Below are positions 19,599 through 29,200 of a DNA stretch of 64,000 nucleotides, piece by piece. The stretch is from Moraxella osloensis (lineage in GTDB: Bacteria; Pseudomonadota; Gammaproteobacteria; Pseudomonadales; Moraxellaceae), in the NCBI RefSeq assembly GCF_001553955.1, contig NZ_CP014234.1, positions 1,116,001 through 1,180,000 of the forward strand. Reading direction: 5' to 3'. The translations under genes were made by a program, and so were the position numbers. How positions within the stretch are numbered: position 1 is the stretch's first letter; each line of letters starts with the position of its first letter. The notes under the pieces were generated by a model. That model was not told the origin of the DNA, did not search any database, and saw nothing but the letters and a program-made list of their open reading frames with translations.

Positions 19599-19882
19599 AT
19601 GAAAAAATCATTAATTACCCCAGGATTATTGGCACTCGCTATGTTATCAGACAGCAGCGCATTTGCCGAAGCCAACTGCCAAGCCTACCCAAAAAACGAA
19701 CAAATCCCGCAAGCGGATTTTCAAAAAGCGTTAGAAAAATATGGCGCCAATAGTCTGTGGGTTCTCGTACCGCTGCATGTTGCCGCATTTTACTCATCGA
19801 AGATGACGCCACTATTGCTATGGAAAATATAATGAAAAATGGCAAAATTAGTGGTTTTCAAGTGCGTATGTTTAAACGTTAA
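19599..19882 (+). pseudogene. Decayed small exported (PepSY-like) gene, possibly fused to a response-regulator remnant
   Basis: The frame from 19599 starts with a signal peptide (MKKSLITPGLLALAML...AFAEA) and the segment CQAYPKNEQIPQADFQKAL, which resembles small periplasmic PepSY-domain proteins. The expected C-terminal half is missing: the frame runs into unrelated residues and stops at 19832. In another frame (+2) DNA from about 19780 reads CRILLIEDDATIAMEN and ends ...FQVRMFKR at 19882. RILLIEDD is the typical first strand of a response-regulator receiver domain, and PepSY genes often sit next to two-component genes. I read this as a deletion joining the start of a PepSY gene to scraps of its neighbour. 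The ribosome site before 19599 (TTAGGAT) is intact, so a short exported peptide could still be made. Confidence 0.5.
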
Positions 19883-19902
19883 AAACACCTTATCTTTTAT
19901 AT

Positions 19903-19937
19903 TAAAAAGGACACGGTTAAAACGTATCCTTTTTTTG
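19903..19937. terminator. Bidirectional terminator between the PepSY remnant and ppk2
   Basis: AAAAAGGA...ACG and CGT...TCCTTTTTTT form a hairpin with T-runs on both strands, placed between convergent genes. Confidence 0.7.
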
Positions 19938-19956
19938 CTCAATTAGTAAACGCGAA

Positions 19957-20970
19957 TTAATAAACATTTGGTACGTACATATCTTCCGGAATCGGCTCAC
20001 GTTGGTAATTGTCGCGATGCTCTCGTTCTGGCAATACCACTTCATCCCGTTGTATTTCTTGGTAGGGAATTTGCGATAAGAGATGATTGATGCAGTTGAG
20101 ACGTGCTTTTTTCTTATCATCGCCTTCGACAATCCACCAACGAGCTTCAGGGATATGGGTGCGTTCAAACATCACTTCCTTGGCTTTGGTATAATCCTCC
20201 CAGCGGCGACGCGATTCTAAATCCATCGGTGAGAGTTTCCACTGTTTGAGCGGGTCATAAATACGGCTCATAAAGCGTGACTCTTGCTCGTCATCTGAAA
20301 TAGAAAACCAATATTTGATTAAGCGAATCCCCGAGCGCACCAGCATTCGCTCAAACTCTGGCACCGACTCAAAAAACTCTTCATACTGCGCGTCAGTACA
20401 AAATCCCATCACGCGCTCAACCCCAGCACGGTTGTACCAACTGCGGTCAAATAGCACAATCTCGCCCGCCGCTGGCAGGTGCGCGACATAGCGCTGAAAA
20501 TACCATTGGGTCTTTTCGCGGTCATTGGGTGCAGGCAGGGCGGCTACACGGCAGACACGCGGATTGAGCCGTTGGGTGATACGTTTGATAGCACCGCCTT
20601 TACCCGCTGAGTCGCGACCTTCAAAGATGACAACGATACGCTCACCGGTTGCTACTACCCAATCTTGCAATTTGATCAATTCTTTTTGCAGACGAATCAA
20701 TTCATTAAAATAAATATGGCGAGCGATTTTTTGGCTGTCGGTTAACGGCTGACCGTCATACCGTAAATCTTGAATATAGTCGTCCATTTCGGACTCAATC
20801 TCTTCATCATAGCTGTCAATTAAGTCTTCATGCATTTGTTGGCGCAGTCTATCATTATTTTTGAGGGTTTCATCATTTAAAAACTGTGATTGGGGTAAGT
20901 CATCAAGCATATCGGTGATATGATTGCTGATGACAAGGCTACTATTAGCAGTGGGCTGATTATTTGGCAT
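19957..20970 (-). CDS. ppk2: Polyphosphate kinase 2 (PPK2 family)
   Basis: PPK2 enzymes transfer phosphate between polyphosphate and nucleoside diphosphates (or monophosphates, depending on class). The protein has 337 residues. A single PPK2 domain covers about 75-310: Walker A GRDSAGKGGAIKRI, the basic RVAALPAPNDREKTQWYFQRY lid region, Walker B FDRSWYNRAGVERVMGF, and the C-terminal RWEDYTKAKEVMF...ARWWIVEGDDKKKARLN segment. One domain and this length fit class I, which mainly makes nucleoside triphosphates from diphosphates, but class assignment is inference. The acidic N-terminus (about 70 residues) is outside the domain. The gene stands alone, with a terminator after it and 220 bp of AT-rich DNA before it. 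Confidence 0.93.
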   Translation of the reverse strand: MPNNQPTANSSLVISNHITDMLDDLPQSQFLNDETLKNNDRLRQQMHEDLIDSYDEEIESEMDDYIQDLRYDGQPLTDSQKIARHIYFNELIRLQKELIKLQDWVVATGERIVVIFEGRDSAGKGGAIKRITQRLNPRVCRVAALPAPNDREKTQWYFQRYVAHLPAAGEIVLFDRSWYNRAGVERVMGFCTDAQYEEFFESVPEFERMLVRSGIRLIKYWFSISDDEQESRFMSRIYDPLKQWKLSPMDLESRRRWEDYTKAKEVMFERTHIPEARWWIVEGDDKKKARLNCINHLLSQIPYQEIQRDEVVLPEREHRDNYQREPIPEDMYVPNVY

Positions 20971-21190
20971 ATTGAGACTCTCTAATGAGCATTAAAAATG
21001 CTGATAATATGACAAAATTATGAAGATATGATGATAGAGGATGTTAAAAAAATAGGCTTATCGGAAAAAAACAACGTTTTGACATAAGTTTGTTGTTTTT
21101 GGTTTTATTTCAATTTAATTGTCGTTAAAATTGTACCAATGCTTACTTATTTTTAAGATAATTAAATAATTGTCACATTAGGATAACTCT

Positions 21191-23074
21191 ATGCAATATG
21201 CTAAGCCCAAAGTCTATTGGCTGATGCTGATAGGTGTAATATTTTCAATATTAAATACCACCACTTCTTATGCTGCTCCGATTTGTCCTAGCGGTGATAA
21301 AATGTATTATGTCGGGGCAAATGCTCCCTCTGGGTCTACCCGTTTAGCATTGTCATGGACGGCTGGCAGTACCAGTAGAACTTTTAACTTCACTGATGGT
21401 ACAGGTACGACCATGACCGTCAGTTTTCCATTATTAGTTGACCTAAATTCGAATTATGGCGGAAATCCTCCCTTTTATGGCAATATTAATAATACAACGC
21501 AAAATGCCCTAAATTTAGTGCATAATTCACCCGCTATTAAAGATAATCATACAATGACTATTTCAGTGAATCGTGCCGTTACTAAATTAAGCTTTGTCGT
21601 TCAAGATTTGGATTCTGCTGCCAATAATAGCGGTCAAGTCGCTTATCAGGAGCAAGTCGATGTTTCTAGCACTAGCGGACAGTTAACTTATAATACTTAT
21701 TACCATACAATTAATGCGAGTAATAATATTGTCACGGCTATCAGAAGTCGAAACTGTGACCTTAATGGTTGTAATATCGATGCGACTTGGGGGGCTAAGT
21801 CTGCAAACAGTATCTTCAGTATCACACATAGTAATCGATATACACAACTTAATTCACCTCATGCAGTGGGTTACTCAGACTTTTATTTCTGCGTTACCCC
21901 GCCCAAGCTGACAACTAGAAAAGTTCTAACAGGCAACCGTGTCGAAACAAATGACCAATTTACCATTGCCACTACCACAGGTACAACGCCTGTTAGTAGC
22001 TTTACCACCACAGGCACGGGTAGCAGCTTAAGCAGCAACAGTGTAACCGCCCCAGGGCTTTCCACTACCGCGACCTACACAATCGCTGAAACCATCGCTA
22101 ATACGGACGGTAAAGGAAATTTAGCCAATTATAACACCAGTTATGCCTGTACCAATGCTAACTCATCTTCGGCGACCACCATGCCGAGTGGTTCAACCAC
22201 TAGCTTTAATCTACCGACTTTGACCTATGGAGACGATATTACCTGTACCATTACCAATACGCCCAATGCTTATATTTTCTCTGGCATCATATTTAACGAT
22301 AACGGTGGCTTAACTTTAACAGAACGTCAACTCACTGGTACCAATACTCAATACTTTAATGGTGTGTATGATCCAACCGCAGGTGAAACAGGAATTTATC
22401 AAACAGGGCTAAAAGTACAACTAGCAAAGAACTGTAATACCACAACTCCTATAGCTATTAAAACGGTTGATGTGAATACAAATGGTACTTATAGCATTAC
22501 CGCGACCCAAACTGAAATGGCAGGTGCAACCAATGTCTGTCTGATTGAACAAGAACCAGGTGGTAACTTAACAACATACCCTGTGGATACCACCAACAAC
22601 CAGCTCAATATAAACTATGTTGCCACGACCTATAACTATCCCAATCTCAACTTTGGTGAAGTCAGCCAAAATAACGCAGGCTTAGTATTGGTTAAAGAGC
22701 AAGCTACCAATGATTGTAATATCACCAATACCGCTATGTTAGGCTTGACTTATAACGCTGTCACTCAGTCAGGTATCGATGCTCGCAAATGTGTTGCTTA
22801 TAAAATCACAGCTTACAATCGTACCAATTTAACCAATGGATTAACTGATATTAAAATCACTGACGCGCTACCGAAAAAAGGCGTCAATGGCTCTACAGTT
22901 AACTCACTATTAGACAATCCTTTAGATACTACGTTAACTAACTTCAAAGTTGACACTGCCAATAGTGTGGCAATTGGCGCAAATGGTACAGTAGTTAGTG
23001 ATGTTCAGTCACTAGCCAAAGGCGCTAGTCGTTCACTGTATTTCAACACCAAGTATGACGCTAATTCAAAATAA
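21191..23074 (+). CDS. Exported multidomain surface protein with SpaA-like, SdrD-B-like and DUF11-like modules
   Basis: The 627-residue protein starts with a signal peptide ending near residue 29 (...TTTSYAA/PICPSG). Residues 30-235 form a Thr/Ser/Asn-rich beta domain I do not recognise. A SpaA/prealbumin-like repeat follows at about 238-357, ending in the typical YGDDITCTITNT. An SdrD-B-like module (FSGIIFNDNGG...NYPNLNFGEV) covers about 358-492, and a DUF11-like module with paired cysteines (ATNDCN...RKCVAYKITAYN) ends the protein. Such modules are extracellular beta sandwiches of adhesins and pilus-like proteins. There is no LPXTG or barrel, so anchoring must come from a partner. A terminator follows at once, so this is a unit of its own at the head of the cluster. 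The true role is not known. Confidence 0.6.
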   Translation: MQYAKPKVYWLMLIGVIFSILNTTTSYAAPICPSGDKMYYVGANAPSGSTRLALSWTAGSTSRTFNFTDGTGTTMTVSFPLLVDLNSNYGGNPPFYGNINNTTQNALNLVHNSPAIKDNHTMTISVNRAVTKLSFVVQDLDSAANNSGQVAYQEQVDVSSTSGQLTYNTYYHTINASNNIVTAIRSRNCDLNGCNIDATWGAKSANSIFSITHSNRYTQLNSPHAVGYSDFYFCVTPPKLTTRKVLTGNRVETNDQFTIATTTGTTPVSSFTTTGTGSSLSSNSVTAPGLSTTATYTIAETIANTDGKGNLANYNTSYACTNANSSSATTMPSGSTTSFNLPTLTYGDDITCTITNTPNAYIFSGIIFNDNGGLTLTERQLTGTNTQYFNGVYDPTAGETGIYQTGLKVQLAKNCNTTTPIAIKTVDVNTNGTYSITATQTEMAGATNVCLIEQEPGGNLTTYPVDTTNNQLNINYVATTYNYPNLNFGEVSQNNAGLVLVKEQATNDCNITNTAMLGLTYNAVTQSGIDARKCVAYKITAYNRTNLTNGLTDIKITDALPKKGVNGSTVNSLLDNPLDTTLTNFKVDTANSVAIGANGTVVSDVQSLAKGASRSLYFNTKYDANSK

Positions 23075-23091
23075 TTAAATTTTATAAAATT

Positions 23092-23118
23092 AAAAAGACC
23101 ATTAATGTGGTCTTTTTT
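23092..23118 (+). terminator. Intrinsic terminator
   Basis: AAAAAGACCA-TTAATG-TGGTCTTTTTT hairpin with a T-run 18 bp after the stop of the 627-residue surface protein. Confidence 0.8.
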
Positions 23119-23550
23119 ATTGCTACATTTATTTACAATTTTTAAGAAGCCAGTTGCTTATGAGTGGTAGATTTACACGATGAACGGTCGAAAATTACTA
23201 AAAATTAATTTTTAATACTGCCTATGAAAATATTTATATGATTGAAACTAATTTTCAATTTTTCTAAACAGTTAATAATTCATTTAAAATCAAATATTTG
23301 GTTAAATGTTTCTTTTATTAATCAAAAAAACAAAAGTTAAATAAAAGCTTAATTTATATTAGATTGTAAATTGATAGAATGCCTCAACTAAAGTTCTAAA
23401 TATTAGCGCATTATGAAATTTTAGTCGATAAAAGGTTTATCACTTGAAATTTGCATTTTATCGCTTTTTCGACTTTCTTTCGGTATCAACATGCTAATAA
23501 TGAAATTTATTAAGGTATAATGTACGTCAGATAACAAAAGAGGTATTTAC
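23119..23550. other. Long AT-rich intergenic region upstream of the DUF11 cluster
   Basis: About 430 bp without a plausible gene. The stretch is very AT-rich and carries several TATAAT-like hexamers (for example GGTATAATG near 23514), so the promoter for the following genes is probably here. I see no repeat, tRNA or known riboswitch. Confidence 0.5.
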
Positions 23551-24024
23551 ATGATACACAAATCACACAATTTAAAAATTGCCAAAACTTTAGCCCTATC
23601 CACTGTATTAGGCATAAGTTTGGCAAATGGTGCTAATGCCGCAGAGGCATTGACAGTTAATTTACAAGCAAAACAGGTTGTTACTGAAAATGGTAAGCCG
23701 GTTCTAAAAGCTGTAAGCCGTGCCAAAAGTGGTGATGTCATTCAGTATCAAGCAACTTACCGTAATAACCTTCAAAAACCAATGACGAATGTTGCGTTAA
23801 CCATTCCAGTGCCTGCCAGCATGGTATATGTCAGCTCAAGTTCACCTGCGCCCATTCAAGCCAGTCTAGATGGTAAGAAGTTTGAGAATTTGCCAATCAT
23901 GCGTAAGGTCAATGGCAAAATGGTTGAAGTACCCGCGTCACAGTATCGTGCCGTACGCTGGATAGTCAAAACTTTACCTGCACAGCAAAGTGCCACTGTT
24001 AGTATCAATACCAAAGTTCAGTAA
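23551..24024 (+). CDS. Small exported single-domain DUF11-like protein
   Basis: The protein has 157 residues with a clear signal peptide (MIHKSHNLKIAKTLALSTVL...ANGANAA). The remaining 125 residues form one DUF11-type beta sandwich: SGDVIQYQATYRNNLQKPMTNVALTIPVPASMVY and the C-terminal LPAQQSATVSINTKV are the hallmark strands of conserved-repeat (DUF11) domains. It has no anchor. It is followed after 103 bp by a larger DUF11 protein and by a barrel protein, and I infer that all act together at the cell surface, this one perhaps as a subunit or cap. Function unknown. Confidence 0.65.
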   Translation: MIHKSHNLKIAKTLALSTVLGISLANGANAAEALTVNLQAKQVVTENGKPVLKAVSRAKSGDVIQYQATYRNNLQKPMTNVALTIPVPASMVYVSSSSPAPIQASLDGKKFENLPIMRKVNGKMVEVPASQYRAVRWIVKTLPAQQSATVSINTKVQ

Positions 24025-24127
24025 AGCGTGATTTTAATTATAAATGTTTAGCTGTTACACAGAACGTTTTATCTAGATAAGACGTTTATATCTTAACCCT
24101 AATATTTTTTGCTTTTCGGAGTAATGC

Positions 24128-26149
24128 ATGAAAAAATTTAATTTTAACCCTAATGCACTGACAGCTGGCGTGGCGTTAGCCTTGGGCTTGGGTATTGCAA
24201 CAGGTGTATCAGCAAGTACATCATCCGGTCCGGCTTCCCCATCTGGTGGCGTTCAAATCTCGAATACGGCGACTGCTGAATATTCAGTTGACGGTGTAGC
24301 ACAGCCTACTGTTACTTCTAATGCAGTTATCGTGAATATCAATGAAATTGGTAGCTTTGCTTTGTATGCTACACAAGGTTCATCACCCACTGATGACAAA
24401 AACGAAAATCAAGCAGCTGTTCCGGGTGGCACTACTACCTTTACCAATAAATTAATCAATACTGGTAATGTGACCGACACTTATACATTAAATCTTACAA
24501 CTAATAACGATCCTAACATCACAACGGGTCCCCAAGATTACACTTATACCAACCCTACTACTATTACTTATGCTATCTATAATGCAGACGGTACAGTTGC
24601 AACTACATTAGCTTCAGGTCAAGCCCAAACTGGTACAGTTGCTAGTACGAATGGCACTATTAAGTTATTACCAGGTCAATATGCTACATTGACTTATAAT
24701 GTCACTAGCCCAACGACCGTTATTGGCGGTCAAAGTGCGGTTGGTACCTTAACTGCAACTAGTAGCTATATCACCAATACTCCAACAGCTGGTGCAACAG
24801 CAACGCTTGTCAATGAAAACCAAGCTATTGTTAAATTGCCAGTATTTGCCATCAGCAAAACGGCTGCCTCTACTAACATTGACTTAAATGCTGCTTCACC
24901 TGCCGTTGACTATACTATCATTGTGAAAAATGATGGTACTGCAACTTATGCAGCAGATGCAATTGGCGTCTTAATTCAAGATAAACTACCAACTGGATTG
25001 ACGGTATCAGGCGCTATTACCGTAACTTCTGATAATAGCACTACGAGTAATGGTACGGCACCAACTGTGACTACATTAGCGGACGGTCGTCAACTGATTG
25101 CTATCAATGGCGTTGACTTGAAAGTCAATGAAACCATAACAATCACCTTTAAAGCAGCTATCGATCCTACAAAGGTCAATAAAGCGGGCGTTACCAATGC
25201 TGCTGAAGTCTATGACAACTATGACAATACGCTTGTAACACCTGGTGATACACCAACAGCTGATATTAAAGATAGCTCAGGTACTAGCAACCCAACTGAT
25301 GCAAAAGTACCGGACGATCCAATGGATACAGGTACAGGCGCCGATACTAGCACGCCAATTACATTTAGTGATCGTAGTTTGACACTCACAGGTGGTACCA
25401 GTACTGAGTTACCACCAACCAGCACATCTACTGGCGTGACTTATACCCAAACCATTACCAACACAGGTAACAATCCTGAAACTGGTTTGAAAGTCGCCAT
25501 CACTGATGCAGCTGGTAACAATATCAATGTAACGAATGTTGTTTATACCGCACCAGATGGTACTAGAACTGAACTAACAGCTGATGCTAGTGGTAATTAC
25601 ACCATTCCGACTCCTTTAGCAGCGGGCGCATCAGGTACAATTAGCTATACGGTTGTTACAACAGACGCTACGATTGGCACAAGTGAAACTAATACCATTA
25701 CATTAATACCAGCTAGGGTCGATGGTACAACAAAGCCTATCGTTCCTTCAGTGCAGAATACTACAAATGTCAAAGGTCTAGCGCTTCTTAAAACCCAAGC
25801 GATACAAAAATTTTGTACAGGTGACGTTAATTCATTAACTTACAGTGGCAGTGAGAAATCACTTGATGCCATTCCTGGCGACTGTATTGTATATCGTATT
25901 GCTGCTACTAATACCTTTACTAGCAAATCATTAACTAACGTCACTGTTAATGATGATTCTGATAAGTGGTCATCTAAAAAGGGTACTTATCAATCTGGCA
26001 GCATTCTAACAGGTACCAACCAAGCTACGGGCTCTATCACAAGTACACCATCAGGTACACCTAATACTGGCGCAGTTGTTGCTAATTTCCCAACCATTGC
26101 TGCTGGTAATACGGGTACTTTACAATTTATTGTAAAAATTAACCCATAA
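24128..26149 (+). CDS. Exported multi-repeat DUF11-like surface protein
   Basis: The 673-residue protein has a signal peptide (ALTAGVALALGLGIATGVSAS) followed by four beta-sandwich modules: about 35-235, 240-400, 415-548 and 549-673. The DUF11 signature is clear in FAISKTAASTNIDLNAASP...VDYTIIVKNDGTATYAADAIGV and in TQTITNTGNNPETGLKVAI. The last module starts LALLKTQAIQKFC and has a second Cys in GDCIVYRIAATN; it resembles the last module of the 627-residue protein at 21191. Composition is Thr/Asn/Gly-rich with almost no other Cys. No membrane anchor is visible. A ribosome site (TTCGGAG) precedes the ATG. It probably is transcribed with the barrel protein that follows 104 bp later. Confidence 0.65.
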   Translation: MKKFNFNPNALTAGVALALGLGIATGVSASTSSGPASPSGGVQISNTATAEYSVDGVAQPTVTSNAVIVNINEIGSFALYATQGSSPTDDKNENQAAVPGGTTTFTNKLINTGNVTDTYTLNLTTNNDPNITTGPQDYTYTNPTTITYAIYNADGTVATTLASGQAQTGTVASTNGTIKLLPGQYATLTYNVTSPTTVIGGQSAVGTLTATSSYITNTPTAGATATLVNENQAIVKLPVFAISKTAASTNIDLNAASPAVDYTIIVKNDGTATYAADAIGVLIQDKLPTGLTVSGAITVTSDNSTTSNGTAPTVTTLADGRQLIAINGVDLKVNETITITFKAAIDPTKVNKAGVTNAAEVYDNYDNTLVTPGDTPTADIKDSSGTSNPTDAKVPDDPMDTGTGADTSTPITFSDRSLTLTGGTSTELPPTSTSTGVTYTQTITNTGNNPETGLKVAITDAAGNNINVTNVVYTAPDGTRTELTADASGNYTIPTPLAAGASGTISYTVVTTDATIGTSETNTITLIPARVDGTTKPIVPSVQNTTNVKGLALLKTQAIQKFCTGDVNSLTYSGSEKSLDAIPGDCIVYRIAATNTFTSKSLTNVTVNDDSDKWSSKKGTYQSGSILTGTNQATGSITSTPSGTPNTGAVVANFPTIAAGNTGTLQFIVKINP

Positions 26150-26253
26150 TAGTTATTTCTTTTGAAAATTTAAAATTTTAAGGTTTAGGGATTTCATTAA
26201 TCCCTAACCCACCCAACTTTTATAAATTTATTTTGATAAGTGAGAAACTATTA

Positions 26254-29200
26254 ATGACAAATAATCGTCATAATTCGACTAGATATCACAGCTTGGGTAA
26301 GCTTGGCTTACTTGCGAGCAGTATCTTGCTTATCCAAATGAATCCTGCGCTGGCAGCAAACGGTCGTAATATTATCCAAATCGATAATACCGCAGATGCC
26401 AATTATGTGGTTGATAGCCATGAAGGCATTGTTAATACAATAAAATCAAACACGACCCGTGTTCAAGCTTTTTCTTTGCCCAAATACGACATTACTCTCA
26501 CCCAGCCACTCACTATCACCATCAAACCTGGTAATGAAGTGCAGTGGCGAAACACCCTAGAAAACACAGGGACTTTTGATGCCAATGTTGCGGTCAGCTT
26601 TAACACGCCCAACACGCTTTCAAACTTCCAAGTATATATTGATGCCAATAACAATGGCATTATTGATAGCAATGAGACCGAGCTACAGCCTACGATAAGT
26701 ATCGCGGCAGGCGAGCAAATTCATCTGATTGTCAAAGCATTGACCAGCACCGAGCTTAAAGATGGCGACACAGTCGATGTACCCATCACCGCGGTAGTGC
26801 AAGAGGATAACACAGTACAAGCTAGCGCAACGGATAGCTTAGTGGCTATCTTGCCAAGCATTGCATATAAAGACCCAACTTACCAAAACAACCTGAGTCA
26901 AACCTCTGCTGGACAGCCTGTCTATATTGAAGTCGGTCTTGCCTACTGTAATGCCGATCCAACACAGGTTGACAATGTATGGCTCAATGTTACTTCTAGC
27001 AAAACAGGCGATACCATTCGTCTAAAAGCCATTGAAACAGGGGTAAATACGGGTAAATACCGTATCTCAGCCCCTACCGAGCTCAATGCCAATGCCATTG
27101 CCGATGCCGTCATTCAGACATTAGATGGTGATACGTTAACAGCCCAAGCCGATAAGTGTGAAAGTGCCGATGGTAGCAGTACTGGGGTGATTTCAGACAA
27201 AATCTTAACATCAATCAATGTTAATAACACTCAAACCGCGTTAAGCATTACCAAAAAAGCGAATGTCAAATCTGCTGAAATTGGGGATTTTGTTGATTAC
27301 ACCATCAAAGTCAAAAATGAAAGTAAAACCGATGCGGAAAACGTGGTGGTCAAAGACGATTTACCCTTAGGTTTTACCTATGTCAAAAACTCGGTCAGAG
27401 TGGGTGGTCAAAAATACACGCAAGATTTTGTCCAATCTGGCAAGTACATGACATTGGGTTTAAACAGCCTAAAAGCCAATGAAACCAAAGAAGTCACCTA
27501 TCGTGTTGTTTTAGGGGCTAATGCTGCTTCAGGTACAGGCACCAATATCGCATTTGCAGAAGGTAAAGACTCATTAACTGGCAGTGTCGTTCAATCGCCC
27601 TTAGGTGAAGCGCATGTTGACGTAACAGCTGGCGTATTAAACACCGATGGTATTATTATTGGTAAGGTATATGCCGACTTTAACCGTGACGGTATACAGC
27701 AAAAAGCGCAAAATGAACTGGGTGTCGCTGGTGTTCGTTTATACCTTGAAGACGGTACCTTTGTTGTCACAGATAGCGAAGGTAAATACAGCGTGTATGG
27801 CATGAAAGCCAAAACCCACGTTATCAAACTTGACCGTACCACCCTACCGCGCGGTGTTGAACTGGTTGAGCAAAGCAATCGCAATGCAGGCGATCCAGGC
27901 AGTCGTTTTGTTGACTTAAAATTTGGTGAATTGCATCGTGCAGATTTTGCGATAACCGATGGGATCGACAGCAATGATAACCAAGGTCATGCTGCATTAA
28001 TTAGCGATTTGCAAAAACGCGCCAAACAAATTGCCTTAAAAAATGATGCGCTTGAACAGGCTATCAAGACTGATCTTAAACTAGAACCTATTTATACGAT
28101 TGATAATACTAGCAATATTGAAGCCTCTGGCTGTAAAAACCCCAATATCGCTGATGGTCAAATCAACTGTGAATCCGTGATTGCTGACAATACAGCGCCC
28201 GTCAAAAAAACCGGGCAGCTAGAAGTTCATCCGATTGCTCCTGTCAAAGCCCCTGATATTGAAAAAGCCCTATCGACAGCCGATGACAAGCGTATTGAAG
28301 GCGTGACAGCCGATGCAGATTTTTTAAATTTGACCCATAACCAACGTGTCGATAGTACAAAAATCCGCGTTCAAATTAAAGCACCCAAAGGCGCAAATAC
28401 TGAGCTACTCGTTAATAACCAACCGGTTGATACAAGCTTGATAGGTAAAGAAGTCGCTTGGGATAAAGAAGGTATCTCAGGTTTTGACTATTATGCAGTG
28501 CCTCTTGAACACGGCAACAATACTTTAACTATCCGTGCAACAGATAGTACAGGCAAAGTCGTTTCTAGCAAATCTATTAACCTATATGCGCCTAATCAAA
28601 TCGCAGATATTACCACGCGTACACACTCACAAGCCATTGAAGCTGACGGCGTTAGTGAATATCAAATTGCAATACGTTTGCTTGATACCGATCATGGTCA
28701 ATATGCAGGCTCTGCGACTATCACCTTAGATAGTGACATTGGTACGATTGTTTCTAATGATATGGATAAAGACCAAGCGGGTGTGCAAGTGCTAGTGAAT
28801 GGTGGTGAAGCACTGATCGCTATACGTGCACCAAGCAATCCTGGTAAAGGTAATTTGGTAGTTAAAGCAGGTAATTTACAAAAAATTATCCCACTACAAT
28901 TTACCCCACAATTACGCCCAATGATCGCAGCAGGTATTGTTGAAGGCGCTATTTCCTTTAACAACCTTGGCTCAAAAATTGAATCTGTTAGCAACAATGA
29001 CGGTTTTGAACAAGAATTACGCAGTCTATCAGGCAATGATAGCGATAACACCACAACTGGTCGTGCCGCATTTTTCTTAAAAGGTAAAGTGCGCGGCAAT
29101 ATGTTATTGACCATGGCATATGATTCCGATAAAGACAAAAAAGATCGTCTATTTCGTGATATTAACCCCGATCAATACTACCCAGTATATGGGGATGCCT

